NCBI GenBank assembly: GCA_038246255.1
Contig: JBBRWC010000101.1
Location: 1 to 14,872, forward strand
Length of the DNA: 14,872 bases
Direction: 5' to 3'
Origin: RI-242 sp038246255
GTDB lineage: Bacteria > Planctomycetota > UBA1135 > GCA-002686595
Shown here: one piece after another, positions 6,087-13,208 of the stretch
Layout: each line of letters opens with the position of its first letter
Numbering within the stretch: position 1 is the first letter of the stretch
Translations under genes and position numbers: made by a program
The notes under the pieces: model-generated
What the model was told of the DNA's origin: nothing
Database searches by the model: none
Seen by the model: the letters and a program-made list of their open reading frames with translations, nothing else

Positions 6087-7207
6087 CGCGCGAGCGCGCC
6101 CGCGACGCCACCGCGCGCGCGGCGCTGCGGCGCGAGTCCAACCCACCGAACCCATGGTCGGCCACGCGGGTCGAATGGCTCGGCCCAGCGCCTGACGTCG
6201 AGCCCCAGGTGCACCTCGAAGAGGCGCGCTCGATCCTCACGCGCAACGACAGTCCGGACATTCCGTTCGACTACAGCCTCAATCCGTACCGGGGCTGCTC
6301 CCACGCGTGCGCGTATTGCTACGCCCGTCCCACGCACACGTACCTGGGGTTTGGCGCCGGTACCGACTTCGACGCGAAGATCGTCGTCAAGATCAACGCG
6401 CCGCGGCTGTTGGAGCGTGAACTCGCGCGCCGCGGGTGGAAACGCGCCACCGTGTGCCTCTCCGGCAACACGGACCCGTACCAGCCCCTTGAGGCGCACT
6501 ACAAACTCACCCGGGCGTGTCTGGAAGTGCTGCGGGCCGCACACAATCCCGTGGTGCTGATCACGAAGGGGGCCCTGGTGCGACGCGACGTCGATGTGCT
6601 CGCGGGACTCGCTCAGGAGGTCGGCGCGCTCGTCCACGTCAGCATCCCGACCGCGGACGAGCGCGTCGCGCGGCTCCTCGAACCCGGCGCGCCCACACCC
6701 GCCGTGCGGTTCGAAACCCTGCGCCTTCTCGCGGATGCCGGCATTCCCACCGGTGTGGCGGTCGCGCCGTTGATCATGGGCTTGACCGACACGTCCGTGG
6801 CCGAGGTTTTGCAAAGCGCCGCCGCCGCGGGAGCCACCCACGCGTTCCACGTCCCGTTGCGCCTGCCGAAAGAAGTTGCCGCGGTGTTCGAGGAGCGCCT
6901 GCGCAGCGCATTCCCCGAGCGCGCGGACAAGGTGCTCGCGGCCCAACGCGAGCTGCGCGGCGGTGCGCTCAACCAAGCCCATTTTGGAGCGCGCATGCAG
7001 GGCCTTGGCCCGCGCTACGACGCGGCGCGACAGCTCTTCGACATGACGGCGCGGCGGCTCGGGCTCGTCACCGGCGAAGGCACCCATCCCGTCGTGCCGC
7101 AGCACGGCGGCACGGATCGCGTCGTGCCGCAGCACGGCGGCACGGATCGCGTGGCGCCCCCATTGGGCGCGCGGGGTCCCGTCCAGGGACGGCTCTTCGA
7201 CGGCTGA
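6083..7207 (+). CDS. PA0069/Rv2578c-type radical SAM protein
   Basis: A 374-residue radical SAM enzyme. The family motif 'NPYRGCSHACAYCYARPTH' is complete: Cys72-x3-Cys76-x2-Cys79 bind the [4Fe-4S] cluster that cleaves S-adenosylmethionine. 'CLSGNTDPYQPLE' and 'HVSIPTADERVARLLEPGAP' are further blocks of the family, which is related to spore photoproduct lyase; no reaction is established for it. Length is normal up to about residue 336. The C-terminus then carries a duplicated 'VVPQHGGTDR' and ends 'QGRLFDG'. ATG 6083 overlaps the previous stop by ATGA and has GGAG (6071-6074) 8 nt upstream inside the DUF4863 gene, which supports both the start and translational coupling. The larger open frame reaching back to 5822 is read-through of the preceding gene in another frame. 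Confidence 0.92.
   Translation: MTRERARDATARAALRRESNPPNPWSATRVEWLGPAPDVEPQVHLEEARSILTRNDSPDIPFDYSLNPYRGCSHACAYCYARPTHTYLGFGAGTDFDAKIVVKINAPRLLERELARRGWKRATVCLSGNTDPYQPLEAHYKLTRACLEVLRAAHNPVVLITKGALVRRDVDVLAGLAQEVGALVHVSIPTADERVARLLEPGAPTPAVRFETLRLLADAGIPTGVAVAPLIMGLTDTSVAEVLQSAAAAGATHAFHVPLRLPKEVAAVFEERLRSAFPERADKVLAAQRELRGGALNQAHFGARMQGLGPRYDAARQLFDMTARRLGLVTGEGTHPVVPQHGGTDRVVPQHGGTDRVAPPLGARGPVQGRLFDG
7091..7150 (+). repeat. Perfect 30-bp tandem duplication with internal inverted repeat
   Basis: 7091-7120 and 7121-7150 are identical 30-base units beginning GTCGTGCCGCAGCACG. Each contains the 8-bp inverted repeat CGTGCCGC/GCGGCACG around a 6-nt loop. The pair is in frame and adds 'VVPQHGGTDR' twice near the C-terminus of the radical SAM protein, outside its conserved core. 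It resembles a small hairpin-forming repeat that inserted or duplicated within a tolerant part of the gene. Confidence 0.9.
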
Positions 7208-7244
7208 ACGCGGCGTGCGGCGCTCGCTCCGGGCTCCGCGCTGT

Positions 7245-7250
7245 TAGTCT
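7245..7250 (+). promoter_or_regulatory. Candidate -10 hexamer (TAGTCT) for leaderless sulfatase-like transcript
   Basis: TAGTCT ends 7 nt before the GTG at 7258, the same spacing as at the GT-C-like gene, and no Shine-Dalgarno is present. It would let the hydrolase gene be transcribed separately from the radical SAM gene that ends 50 nt upstream. No recognisable -35 element. Confidence 0.35.
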
Positions 7251-7257
7251 CCCCGGC

Positions 7258-8751
7258 GTGGAACACGCTGCTCTACGGCCCCAATCCCGCGCCGCTGCCG
7301 TCGGGCTTGGCGTCCTCGCCGCCGCGACCCTGCTGGCGCCGCTGTCCTGCGGGGCCCGGCCCGCGTTGACGGGCAGCGCCCGCGGACTCGACGTGTTCGT
7401 GACGCTGATCGACGCCGCCGCTGCGGGGCGCATCGGTGCATTTGGCGGCGAGCGCCCAACGACCCCGTTCATCGACCAATTGGCCGCGGCGGGGACGCGC
7501 TTTGCGCGCACGAGTTCCGCGGCGCCGTACACGCTCGCGTCGGTGGCATCGCTCTTCACCGGCGAGCACGTCGACGTCCACCAGGTGATCCACCCAGGTG
7601 ACGTGTTGCCCGCGGTGCTCGAGCCCCTTGCGGGCAGGTTCAAGGACGCCGGTTACCGTACCTTTGGTGCGTCGGCCAACGCACACATCCACGCGCGTTA
7701 CGGCTTCGACCGCGGTTTTGAAACCTTTGAATGGTTCGACCCCATGGTCGGTGCGGTGCCGCACCATGTCGTGCCCGACACGATGCTCGCATCGATCGAA
7801 CGACAGCTTGCAAGCGACGATCCGCGGCCCGCGTTTGTGTACGCGCACCTGATGCCACCGCACGCTCCCTACGACCCACCGCCGGCGTTCCGGCGCTTGT
7901 TTGCGCCGGACCTCGCTGACGGGCGCGCGGGCAGCATCGAAAACCTGACGCCCCTTTCCCACGGCGCGCGCGTGGTGCCGCCCGCGGAGGCGCGCGCGAT
8001 CCTCGACCTTTACGACGGATCCCTGCGCTACGTCGACAGCGTGCTCGCGCGATTCGGCGCGTTGCTAGAGCGCGAACAGCGGCTTGAGCGCACCCTGTGG
8101 ATCGTGCTCTCCGACCACGGCGAAGCGTTTGGAGAACACGGCCTTTGGCAACACAGCCGCCTCGTCGTCGAAACGATGTTGCACGTGCCGCTCGTCCTGC
8201 GTGCGCCCCGGGGATTCGCAGGTGGCAGCCTAGAGGGCCGCATCATCGATGCGCCGGTCAGCCTGGTCGACCTCGCACCCACGCTCGTCGAGCTGTGTGG
8301 TTTGGAGGGACGGCGCGCCCAAAGTGGCGTGTCGCTTGTTCCGTTGCTGTCGGGCGCGCGGCTCGACGACCGCCCGCCGATCGTCGCGCGCACGGCAGGG
8401 CCCGGACCGTACACGTCGGTCCGGCGCGGCGACCTCAAGGCCATCTACCACGCCGGCAATCGGCGCTGGCAACTGTTCGACCTTGGCGCCGATCCCCTCG
8501 AGCAGTCGGACCTCGCCGCCTCGCGGCCCGCGGACCTCGCGCCGCTGGTCACGGAGTTGGAGACCTGGTGGCAGCGCTGGCGCCCGTACTCCGTCGGTGT
8601 GCGCGAACGGGTGCAGTTGGGAGCCGAAGAACGGGCGCGCCTTGGCGCTATCGGTTATTTCGTCGCTCCGACCGACGTCGAATCGGAAGGCGACGCAAAA
8701 GGCGACGCAAAGGCCAGCGGCGACGCGCCGATGCCCGCGCGCGGCGAATAG
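7258..8751 (+). CDS. Secreted sulfatase-fold hydrolase (alkaline phosphatase superfamily) with threonine at the nucleophile position
   Basis: A 497-residue protein with an N-terminal hydrophobic export segment (about residues 14-29, ending 'LLAPLSCGAR'); a lipoprotein cysteine is possible but the lipobox is poor. The fold is clear: metal Asp52 in 'VTLIDAAAAGRIGAFGG', then 'RPTTPFIDQLAAAGTRF', 'HLMPPHAPYDPP', and 'LSDHGEAFGEHG' with metal-binding Asp286/His287. The nucleophile region reads 'TLASVASLFTG'. Aligned with the sulfatase motif CxPSRxxLLTG, Thr92 replaces the cysteine or serine that becomes formylglycine and the arginine is gone. Classical sulfatase chemistry is therefore unlikely; phosphodiesterase or phospho-transferase chemistry with threonine, as in LtaS-type enzymes, fits better. 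The usual 'TLRADHLG' after the first Asp is reduced to 'AAAAGRIG'. A 'GDAKGDAKASGDA' tail follows. Start GTG 7258 keeps the signal segment intact. Confidence 0.85.
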   Translation: MEHAALRPQSRAAAVGLGVLAAATLLAPLSCGARPALTGSARGLDVFVTLIDAAAAGRIGAFGGERPTTPFIDQLAAAGTRFARTSSAAPYTLASVASLFTGEHVDVHQVIHPGDVLPAVLEPLAGRFKDAGYRTFGASANAHIHARYGFDRGFETFEWFDPMVGAVPHHVVPDTMLASIERQLASDDPRPAFVYAHLMPPHAPYDPPPAFRRLFAPDLADGRAGSIENLTPLSHGARVVPPAEARAILDLYDGSLRYVDSVLARFGALLEREQRLERTLWIVLSDHGEAFGEHGLWQHSRLVVETMLHVPLVLRAPRGFAGGSLEGRIIDAPVSLVDLAPTLVELCGLEGRRAQSGVSLVPLLSGARLDDRPPIVARTAGPGPYTSVRRGDLKAIYHAGNRRWQLFDLGADPLEQSDLAASRPADLAPLVTELETWWQRWRPYSVGVRERVQLGAEERARLGAIGYFVAPTDVESEGDAKGDAKASGDAPMPARGE

Positions 8752-8767
8752 CGTTTCCGCCGCTTAC

Positions 8768-8779
8768 TGCGGATCCGCA
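8768..8779. repeat. 12-bp palindrome TGCGGATCCGCA in the sulfatase-YkgJ gap
   Basis: A perfect 12-base palindrome 17 bases after the sulfatase-fold stop. It could be an operator-like site or the base of a weak hairpin; there is no T-run to make it a terminator. The rest of this 136-base gap (8752-8887) shows no clear promoter or ribosome site. Confidence 0.3.
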
Positions 8780-8887
8780 ACCACTTGCGCGAGCCTGATA
8801 TTCGCGGCCCTTGCGCGCGTTCGGGGGGGTGTTAGAACCACGTGCCCCCGGCACATTGCCAACGGCTCTCCACCCTGCGCTGCGCCC

Positions 8888-9586
8888 ATGTGTCCCGAGC
8901 CCCCGTCGGAGTTCGAACCGCTTCCCGCGCTCTTCCCGACCCCTGCGGCCGTCGAGGACCAACTTGCGGAGCGTTTTGCAGCGATCGACCGGGGCACCGG
9001 CGCGCTCTCTCAAACGACGGGCATGGTTTGCCCGCCCGGCTGCGGGGCCTGTTGCCACTCGCCTGAGGTCGAAGCCACAACGGTCGAGTTCGCCGCACTT
9101 GCACGCCGATTGCTCGCAACCGGCCGCATCCACGCGGTTCGCGCGCGACTCGCGGAGCGCCAGGCCGCGAACGACCCACGCTGCGCCCTTTTTGCGCCCG
9201 AGGTGGGTAGCACTGCGCAGGGTCGCTGCACGGAATACGAGGACCGCCCGATCCTCTGCCGCTTGTTTGCGTTCTCCGCGCGCTCAAGCCGCATTGGGCT
9301 CCCGGAGCTCGTTGTGTGCCGGACGCTGCGGGTGGCGGATCCCGAGGCCGTGGCGCGCGCCCAGGCGCACGTGCGGTCGGGGGGTGAGGTCGAGTTCATG
9401 GCCCACCACGCCCAGGCGATCGCGGGCCTCGACCCCGGTGCGGGCGGCGCTCCGCAGCCGATCAACGTGGCCCTCGCGGCGGCCCTTCAGCGGGCGGAAC
9501 TGGCGGCCTACTACGCGGCCCTCGAAGGCGTCGAGGATCTGCCGGAAGGCACACCGCCCCGAGATGCCCCGCGCCCCGCCGCTTGA
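8888..9586 (+). CDS. YkgJ family cysteine-cluster protein
   Basis: A 232-residue cytosolic protein. 'CPPGCGACCHSPEV' gives Cys48-x3-Cys52-x2-Cys55-Cys56, the cluster of the YkgJ (CxxCxxCC) family, thought to bind zinc or iron. More cysteines follow in 'RCALF', 'GRCTEYEDRPILCRLFAF' and 'VVCRTLRV', as in full-length members, where the block 'C..Y..RP..CR.F' is diagnostic. Some members have been linked to metal-dependent modification, but no reaction is known for most. ATG 8888 begins just before the first conserved stretch, with no strong Shine-Dalgarno; frames upstream remain open without a better start. A glycine/proline/alanine-rich tail ends the protein. The gene stands alone between the hydrolase and the propeller cluster. 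Confidence 0.9.
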   Translation: MCPEPPSEFEPLPALFPTPAAVEDQLAERFAAIDRGTGALSQTTGMVCPPGCGACCHSPEVEATTVEFAALARRLLATGRIHAVRARLAERQAANDPRCALFAPEVGSTAQGRCTEYEDRPILCRLFAFSARSSRIGLPELVVCRTLRVADPEAVARAQAHVRSGGEVEFMAHHAQAIAGLDPGAGGAPQPINVALAAALQRAELAAYYAALEGVEDLPEGTPPRDAPRPAA

Positions 9587-9661
9587 CGTCAGGGCTACGG
9601 CATTCGCGGCCACGCCGCAGGGGAAAAGGCGCTTCGACCGTCGGATTGCGGTCGGGCCCTT

Positions 9662-9686
9662 GCACACACCCGTCCGTGTGCTCAGG
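9662..9686 (+). promoter_or_regulatory. Leader hairpin and ribosome binding site of the first propeller gene
   Basis: GCACAC (9662-9667) can pair with GTGTGC (9676-9681) around an 8-nt loop. AGGA (9683-9686) follows directly, 8 nt before the ATG at 9695. A second small stem, CGACCG/CGGTCG, lies at 9635-9654. Hairpins this close to the Shine-Dalgarno could tune translation; this is inference. Confidence 0.3.
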
Positions 9687-9694
9687 ATCACGGC

Positions 9695-11302
9695 ATGGGG
9701 CGCGTGGGCAGTGCGTGTGGAGCTTTGGTGCTGTGCTCGGCAGCCTTCGGCCCAGCCCTGTGTGCGCAGACGCCCGTCGGCTGCGATTGGGAGACCGTTC
9801 CCGGCGCGCCGAACGGCATGGTGCGCGCCCTTTTGGAGCACGACGACGGCGCGGGACGCGCGCTGTTCGTGGGCGGATTGTTCACGATCGCGGGTGGCGC
9901 ATCCGCCTCCAATGTCGCTCGTTTCGACGGCAGCGCTTGGCATGCGCTCGGACTGGGTATGGACGGGCCGGTTTTGGGCTTTGCGGTCACCGACCTCGGC
10001 CTGGGTCCCGGTCTCGTCGCCTTCGGTGAGTTCGCGAGCGCGGACGGCGCCCCCGCGAACCGCATCGCGCTGTGGAACGGAGCGGCGTGGAGCGCACTCG
10101 CGCCCGGGCTCCTCCTGCGCCCGACCGCCGCGGTGCATTACGAAAGCCCATCGGGCCCGCGGCTCGTCGTCGGCGGCGCCACACCGGCCTTCACGGGCCC
10201 GTTCCTACAGACCTACGACGGCGCCCAATGGGCGAGCGTGCCGTTCACTCCGCTCTCCGCTCCGACGTCCCTTGCGGTCGAGAACTTCGGACTGGGATCA
10301 GAGCTCGTCATTTCCGACCAGTTCGCGCTCTACCGCTGGTCCGGTGGCGCGGTGTCGACACATGTGTGGCACAGCCTTGGTGTGCCCGGGGTGCTGGCGC
10401 GCGTCCCGACGTTCGACAACCTGCTGCTCGGCGCCGACGGGTGGATCCCGCCGACCATGCAACCGGGCCCGACGCCGCAGGGCCGAGCACTTTCGCGCGT
10501 GACCGCTGGCGGCATCGAACCGATGCTGGTCAATGTCGCGGTCGAAACGCCCGGAACGAACCACGCGATCCGCCGACTCACCGATTGGGACGGGCCGCAA
10601 GGCCCGACCTTGGTGGCCGCGGGCGATTTCACGCACGCCGCAGGCACGTGGGTGGAAACGTCGCGTGTCGCCCGGATCGCTCACACGAACTTCGACGGCG
10701 TCGAGATCGAGCTCTTCCTACCCGTCGGATCGGGTATCGACGTGGAGCCACGCGCGCTCTCGAGCGCCGTTCTGCTGGGCGTGGACCACCTCTTCGTCGG
10801 TGGGCAAAACCTCGCGAGCGCGGGGCGGCCGATCGGTTCCATGGGTTGGATTGCACCCTGCTCCCAACCTGTGCCGGCGTGGAGCGACGTGCACGGGTGC
10901 GGCGAAGACCCTGCGGCCCTTTTCAGTTGGTACGACCTGCCGCAACTGGGCAAACCTTTCGAGATCGCCCTGTCCGTGCCCGTTTCCGACTTCATGCTCC
11001 AGGCGTGGCTGCTGCCCGCCGTGGCTCTCGAGCTCGGCCCGGCGGGCTGCGGCGTGCCCCTCCCGGGCATCGGGCCGCTGCTCGTGAAGGGTTTCGTCCT
11101 GCCACCGTCCGGTCCGCTCCCCCCGACGTTGGGGGGGTTTTTCGGGTTTGCGCCGTTGGATTTCATCCAGCGCTGGAAGCTTCAAGTGCCGCCGATCCCC
11201 GCGCTGGCCGGCTCCTCCGTCGCGTTCCAGGCGCTGGTCCTGCGCCCCGCGCAGGGATCGTTCGGCCTGACGCGGGCGGTTGTTGCCTCGATCGGCATGT
11301 GA
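9695..11302 (+). CDS. Secreted seven-bladed-propeller-type protein with conserved C-terminal domain (divergent paralogue)
   Basis: A 535-residue exported protein. Its signal peptide ends 'GPALCA' before Gln25. Blades 1 and 2 are recognisable ('RALFVGGLFTIAGGASASNV', 'NRIALWNGAAWSAL'). The following blades have lost most of the repeat consensus, with matches returning at 'GPTLVAAGDFTHAAG' and 'DHLFVGGQNLASAG'. About seven repeats can be fitted before Cys389. The C-terminal domain of about 145 residues has 'GPAGCGVPLPGIGPLLV' and 'PPIPALAGSSVAFQALVLRP'. The mature chain has exactly four cysteines: 30, 389, 402 and 452. Repeats of this type resemble those of Rax2-like surface proteins and probably bind a ligand or partner outside the cytoplasm; the target is unknown. 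Start ATG has AGGA 8 nt upstream. Confidence 0.82.
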   Translation: MGRVGSACGALVLCSAAFGPALCAQTPVGCDWETVPGAPNGMVRALLEHDDGAGRALFVGGLFTIAGGASASNVARFDGSAWHALGLGMDGPVLGFAVTDLGLGPGLVAFGEFASADGAPANRIALWNGAAWSALAPGLLLRPTAAVHYESPSGPRLVVGGATPAFTGPFLQTYDGAQWASVPFTPLSAPTSLAVENFGLGSELVISDQFALYRWSGGAVSTHVWHSLGVPGVLARVPTFDNLLLGADGWIPPTMQPGPTPQGRALSRVTAGGIEPMLVNVAVETPGTNHAIRRLTDWDGPQGPTLVAAGDFTHAAGTWVETSRVARIAHTNFDGVEIELFLPVGSGIDVEPRALSSAVLLGVDHLFVGGQNLASAGRPIGSMGWIAPCSQPVPAWSDVHGCGEDPAALFSWYDLPQLGKPFEIALSVPVSDFMLQAWLLPAVALELGPAGCGVPLPGIGPLLVKGFVLPPSGPLPPTLGGFFGFAPLDFIQRWKLQVPPIPALAGSSVAFQALVLRPAQGSFGLTRAVVASIGM

Positions 11303-11423
11303 CCGGCGCACGGGCACGGGAATTGTGGATGGGACCGTAACGGCGGCATGGCTCTCTGCATTGGTCAGGGTAGCGACGCGCCGTCAAGAGGCGCGCCAAC
11401 CTCTCACCCCATCGGAGCTTTCC

Positions 11424-12977
11424 ATGACCCCCGCGTTCTTCACTTCCCTGCGCGGCACACGCCGCGCCATCCTCGTCACCGCATTTGCCCTCGGGGCCGC
11501 GGCCCCGTCCGCCGACGCCCAGTGTTTCCCCGAATGGAGCGCCCTGGGTTCGGGGTTCAACTCGACCGTCAACGATCTCGCGGTGGTGAACTTCGGATCC
11601 GGCGACGAGTTGTTCGCCGGAGGGTCGTTCTCGACCGCCGACGGCCTGCCCCAGCTCTATATGGCGCGCTGGACCGGCGCCTTTTGGGCGGGCATGCCCA
11701 CGGTGAACAACACCGTGAACTGCCTCCTTGCGCACAATGACGGCGGCGGCAACAAGCTGTACGCGGCCGGCGAGTTCACCAGCGCCGGCTCCGCGGCGAA
11801 CCGCATCGCGGTGTTTGACGGCATCGCGTGGAGTCCCCTGGGAAGCGGGCTCAATGGCTCCGTTTTCGACATGGCGAGCATCCCGTCGGGCCCGCTCGCG
11901 GGGCTCTACGTCGCGGGCAACTTCACGACCGCCGGGGGTGTGCCGGCGAACCGCATCGCACGCTGGAGCGGTGGCACGTGGAGCGCACTCGGCGCCGGCG
12001 CCAACGCCATCGTCCGCGGTGTCGAGTCGTTCGACGCCGGTTTCGGCCCCGCCCTCTACATCACCGGCGAGTTCTTGACGGCCGGTGGGCTTCCCGCCAG
12101 CCGCATCGCGCGCTGGGACGGTTTCTCCTGGTCGCCGCTCGGCGCGGGACTCAACAACAATGGCCGCGCGCTGGCGTCCTACAACTCGGGGACGGGCAAC
12201 CAACTCTATGTCGGCGGCACGTTCACGACCGCGGGTGGCATCACGGTCAACCGCATCGCACGTTGGAACGGCGCCAGTTGGACCGCCGTCGGCACAGGCG
12301 CCAACAGCACCATCGAAGAGCTGCGCAGCTACAACGACGGTGCGGGCACCAAGCTCGTCGCCGGCGGCCTGTTCACGTCGATCAGCGGCGTTACGGCGAA
12401 CCGCGTCGCCGCATTCAACGGCACGGAGTGGACCGCGCTGGGAACCGGCGTCAACAACACGGTTTCGACTCTGCGCGCGTTCGACGACGGCGGTGGCCCG
12501 TCGCTGATCGTCGGTGGCATCTTCACGACAGCGAACGGGATCGCCGTGGGCCGCGTCGCGCGATTCCGGGGTTGCCCGGACTCCGTGGTCGCAGTGCCCG
12601 GCTGCGCCAGCAACCCCGCCGAACTCGTCGGCATCACCGTACTACCCAAGGTCGGTCAGGTGTTCTCTTGCCGCGTGGACGCGGGCTTCGTTCAAAGCGG
12701 CGTGGCGATCCTCCTGACCGGTATCTCGGGTGTGAACCTCGCGGGCTGCGGGGTTTTCCTGCCCACTCTGGGGGAAGTGCTGCTTGCCCCGGCTCCCCCG
12801 CCGGCGGCCCTGATTCAGCAGGCCTACGCGGGCGGCAGCTCCGTCTTCAACCTCGCGCTCCCCAACATCCCCACGCTGGTCGGCCAAAGCTTGCCGCTGC
12901 AGGCCGCCGTCATCGGGCTCACCCTCCCTTTCCCCCTCGAGCTCTCGACGGGGCTCGTCATCAAGATCCGCCCCTGA
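11424..12977 (+). CDS. Secreted seven-repeat propeller protein with conserved C-terminal domain
   Basis: A 517-residue protein. The signal peptide ends 'PSADA' before Gln33. Seven well-kept repeats of about 49 residues run from Trp38 to Cys384. Each follows W.(A/P)LG.G.N..V..L...D.G.G..LYVGG.FTTAGG...NRIARW(N/D)G, which matches a seven-bladed beta-propeller of the Rax2-like repeat type. The C-terminal domain (about 385-517) contains 'VPGCASNPAEL', 'GCGVFLPTLGEVLL' and 'LPNIPTLVGQSLPLQAAVIG'. Cysteines 34, 384, 394 and 442 match the paralogues; Cys100 and Cys416 are extra. GGAG (11414-11417) lies 6 nt before the ATG, a strong ribosome site. The 121-nt gap after the previous gene has no obvious terminator, so the two may be co-transcribed. 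Function: extracellular or envelope binding, inferred only from architecture. Confidence 0.88.
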   Translation: MTPAFFTSLRGTRRAILVTAFALGAAAPSADAQCFPEWSALGSGFNSTVNDLAVVNFGSGDELFAGGSFSTADGLPQLYMARWTGAFWAGMPTVNNTVNCLLAHNDGGGNKLYAAGEFTSAGSAANRIAVFDGIAWSPLGSGLNGSVFDMASIPSGPLAGLYVAGNFTTAGGVPANRIARWSGGTWSALGAGANAIVRGVESFDAGFGPALYITGEFLTAGGLPASRIARWDGFSWSPLGAGLNNNGRALASYNSGTGNQLYVGGTFTTAGGITVNRIARWNGASWTAVGTGANSTIEELRSYNDGAGTKLVAGGLFTSISGVTANRVAAFNGTEWTALGTGVNNTVSTLRAFDDGGGPSLIVGGIFTTANGIAVGRVARFRGCPDSVVAVPGCASNPAELVGITVLPKVGQVFSCRVDAGFVQSGVAILLTGISGVNLAGCGVFLPTLGEVLLAPAPPPAALIQQAYAGGSSVFNLALPNIPTLVGQSLPLQAAVIGLTLPFPLELSTGLVIKIRP

Positions 12978-12997
12978 TGTCGGAGTGAGAGACCCCG

Positions 12998-13040
12998 GCG
13001 CCCGTCCGGCCCCCCGTGGGCCGGGCGGGCGCTTTGTTTT
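12998..13040 (+). terminator. Strong intrinsic terminator after the second propeller gene
   Basis: A 15-bp stem (12998-13012 with 13018-13032) has one G.U pair and a 5-nt loop CCCGT, directly followed by TTTGTTTT. It starts 21 nt after the stop codon at 12977. This is the clearest terminator in the window and implies that the third propeller gene needs its own promoter. Confidence 0.93.
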
Positions 13041-13159
13041 GAGGGCCCCGGGCCCGCGTGGCGCGTGCCGGCACCCGCGGGAGGACCCTGGCGGCCGGAT
13101 TCGATCGCTTCCGCTTGCGGCCGTCTCTTAAACGGGGTTCCCTTGTTCGCCCCAAGGTG

Positions 13160-13179
13160 GGCGGCCCTTTTCGGCCGCC
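13160..13179 (+). promoter_or_regulatory. Leader hairpin before the third propeller gene
   Basis: GGCGGCC (13160-13166) pairs with GGCCGCC (13173-13179) around CTTTTC, 29 nt before the ATG at 13209. The remaining 13041-13208 leader is GC-rich with no recognisable promoter. No Shine-Dalgarno precedes the start, so this structure may matter for initiation; that is inference. Confidence 0.3.
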
Positions 13180-13208
13180 GCCTGCCCCCCCCGAGCCGCC
13201 GCCTTCCC

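Noticed and set aside
7091..7150. CRISPR array
   Set aside because: The two 30-bp copies are directly adjacent with no spacer and lie in a coding frame; no cas gene is present.
6517..7257. N-terminal extension of the sulfatase-fold frame back into the radical SAM gene
   Set aside because: The extension is Arg/Gly/Ala-rich noise overlapping the conserved radical SAM sequence; the export segment begins right after GTG 7258.
8811..10502. 563-codon plus-strand open frame spanning the YkgJ and first propeller genes
   Set aside because: It runs across two well-supported genes in another frame and gives an Arg/Ser/Pro-rich sequence with no motif.
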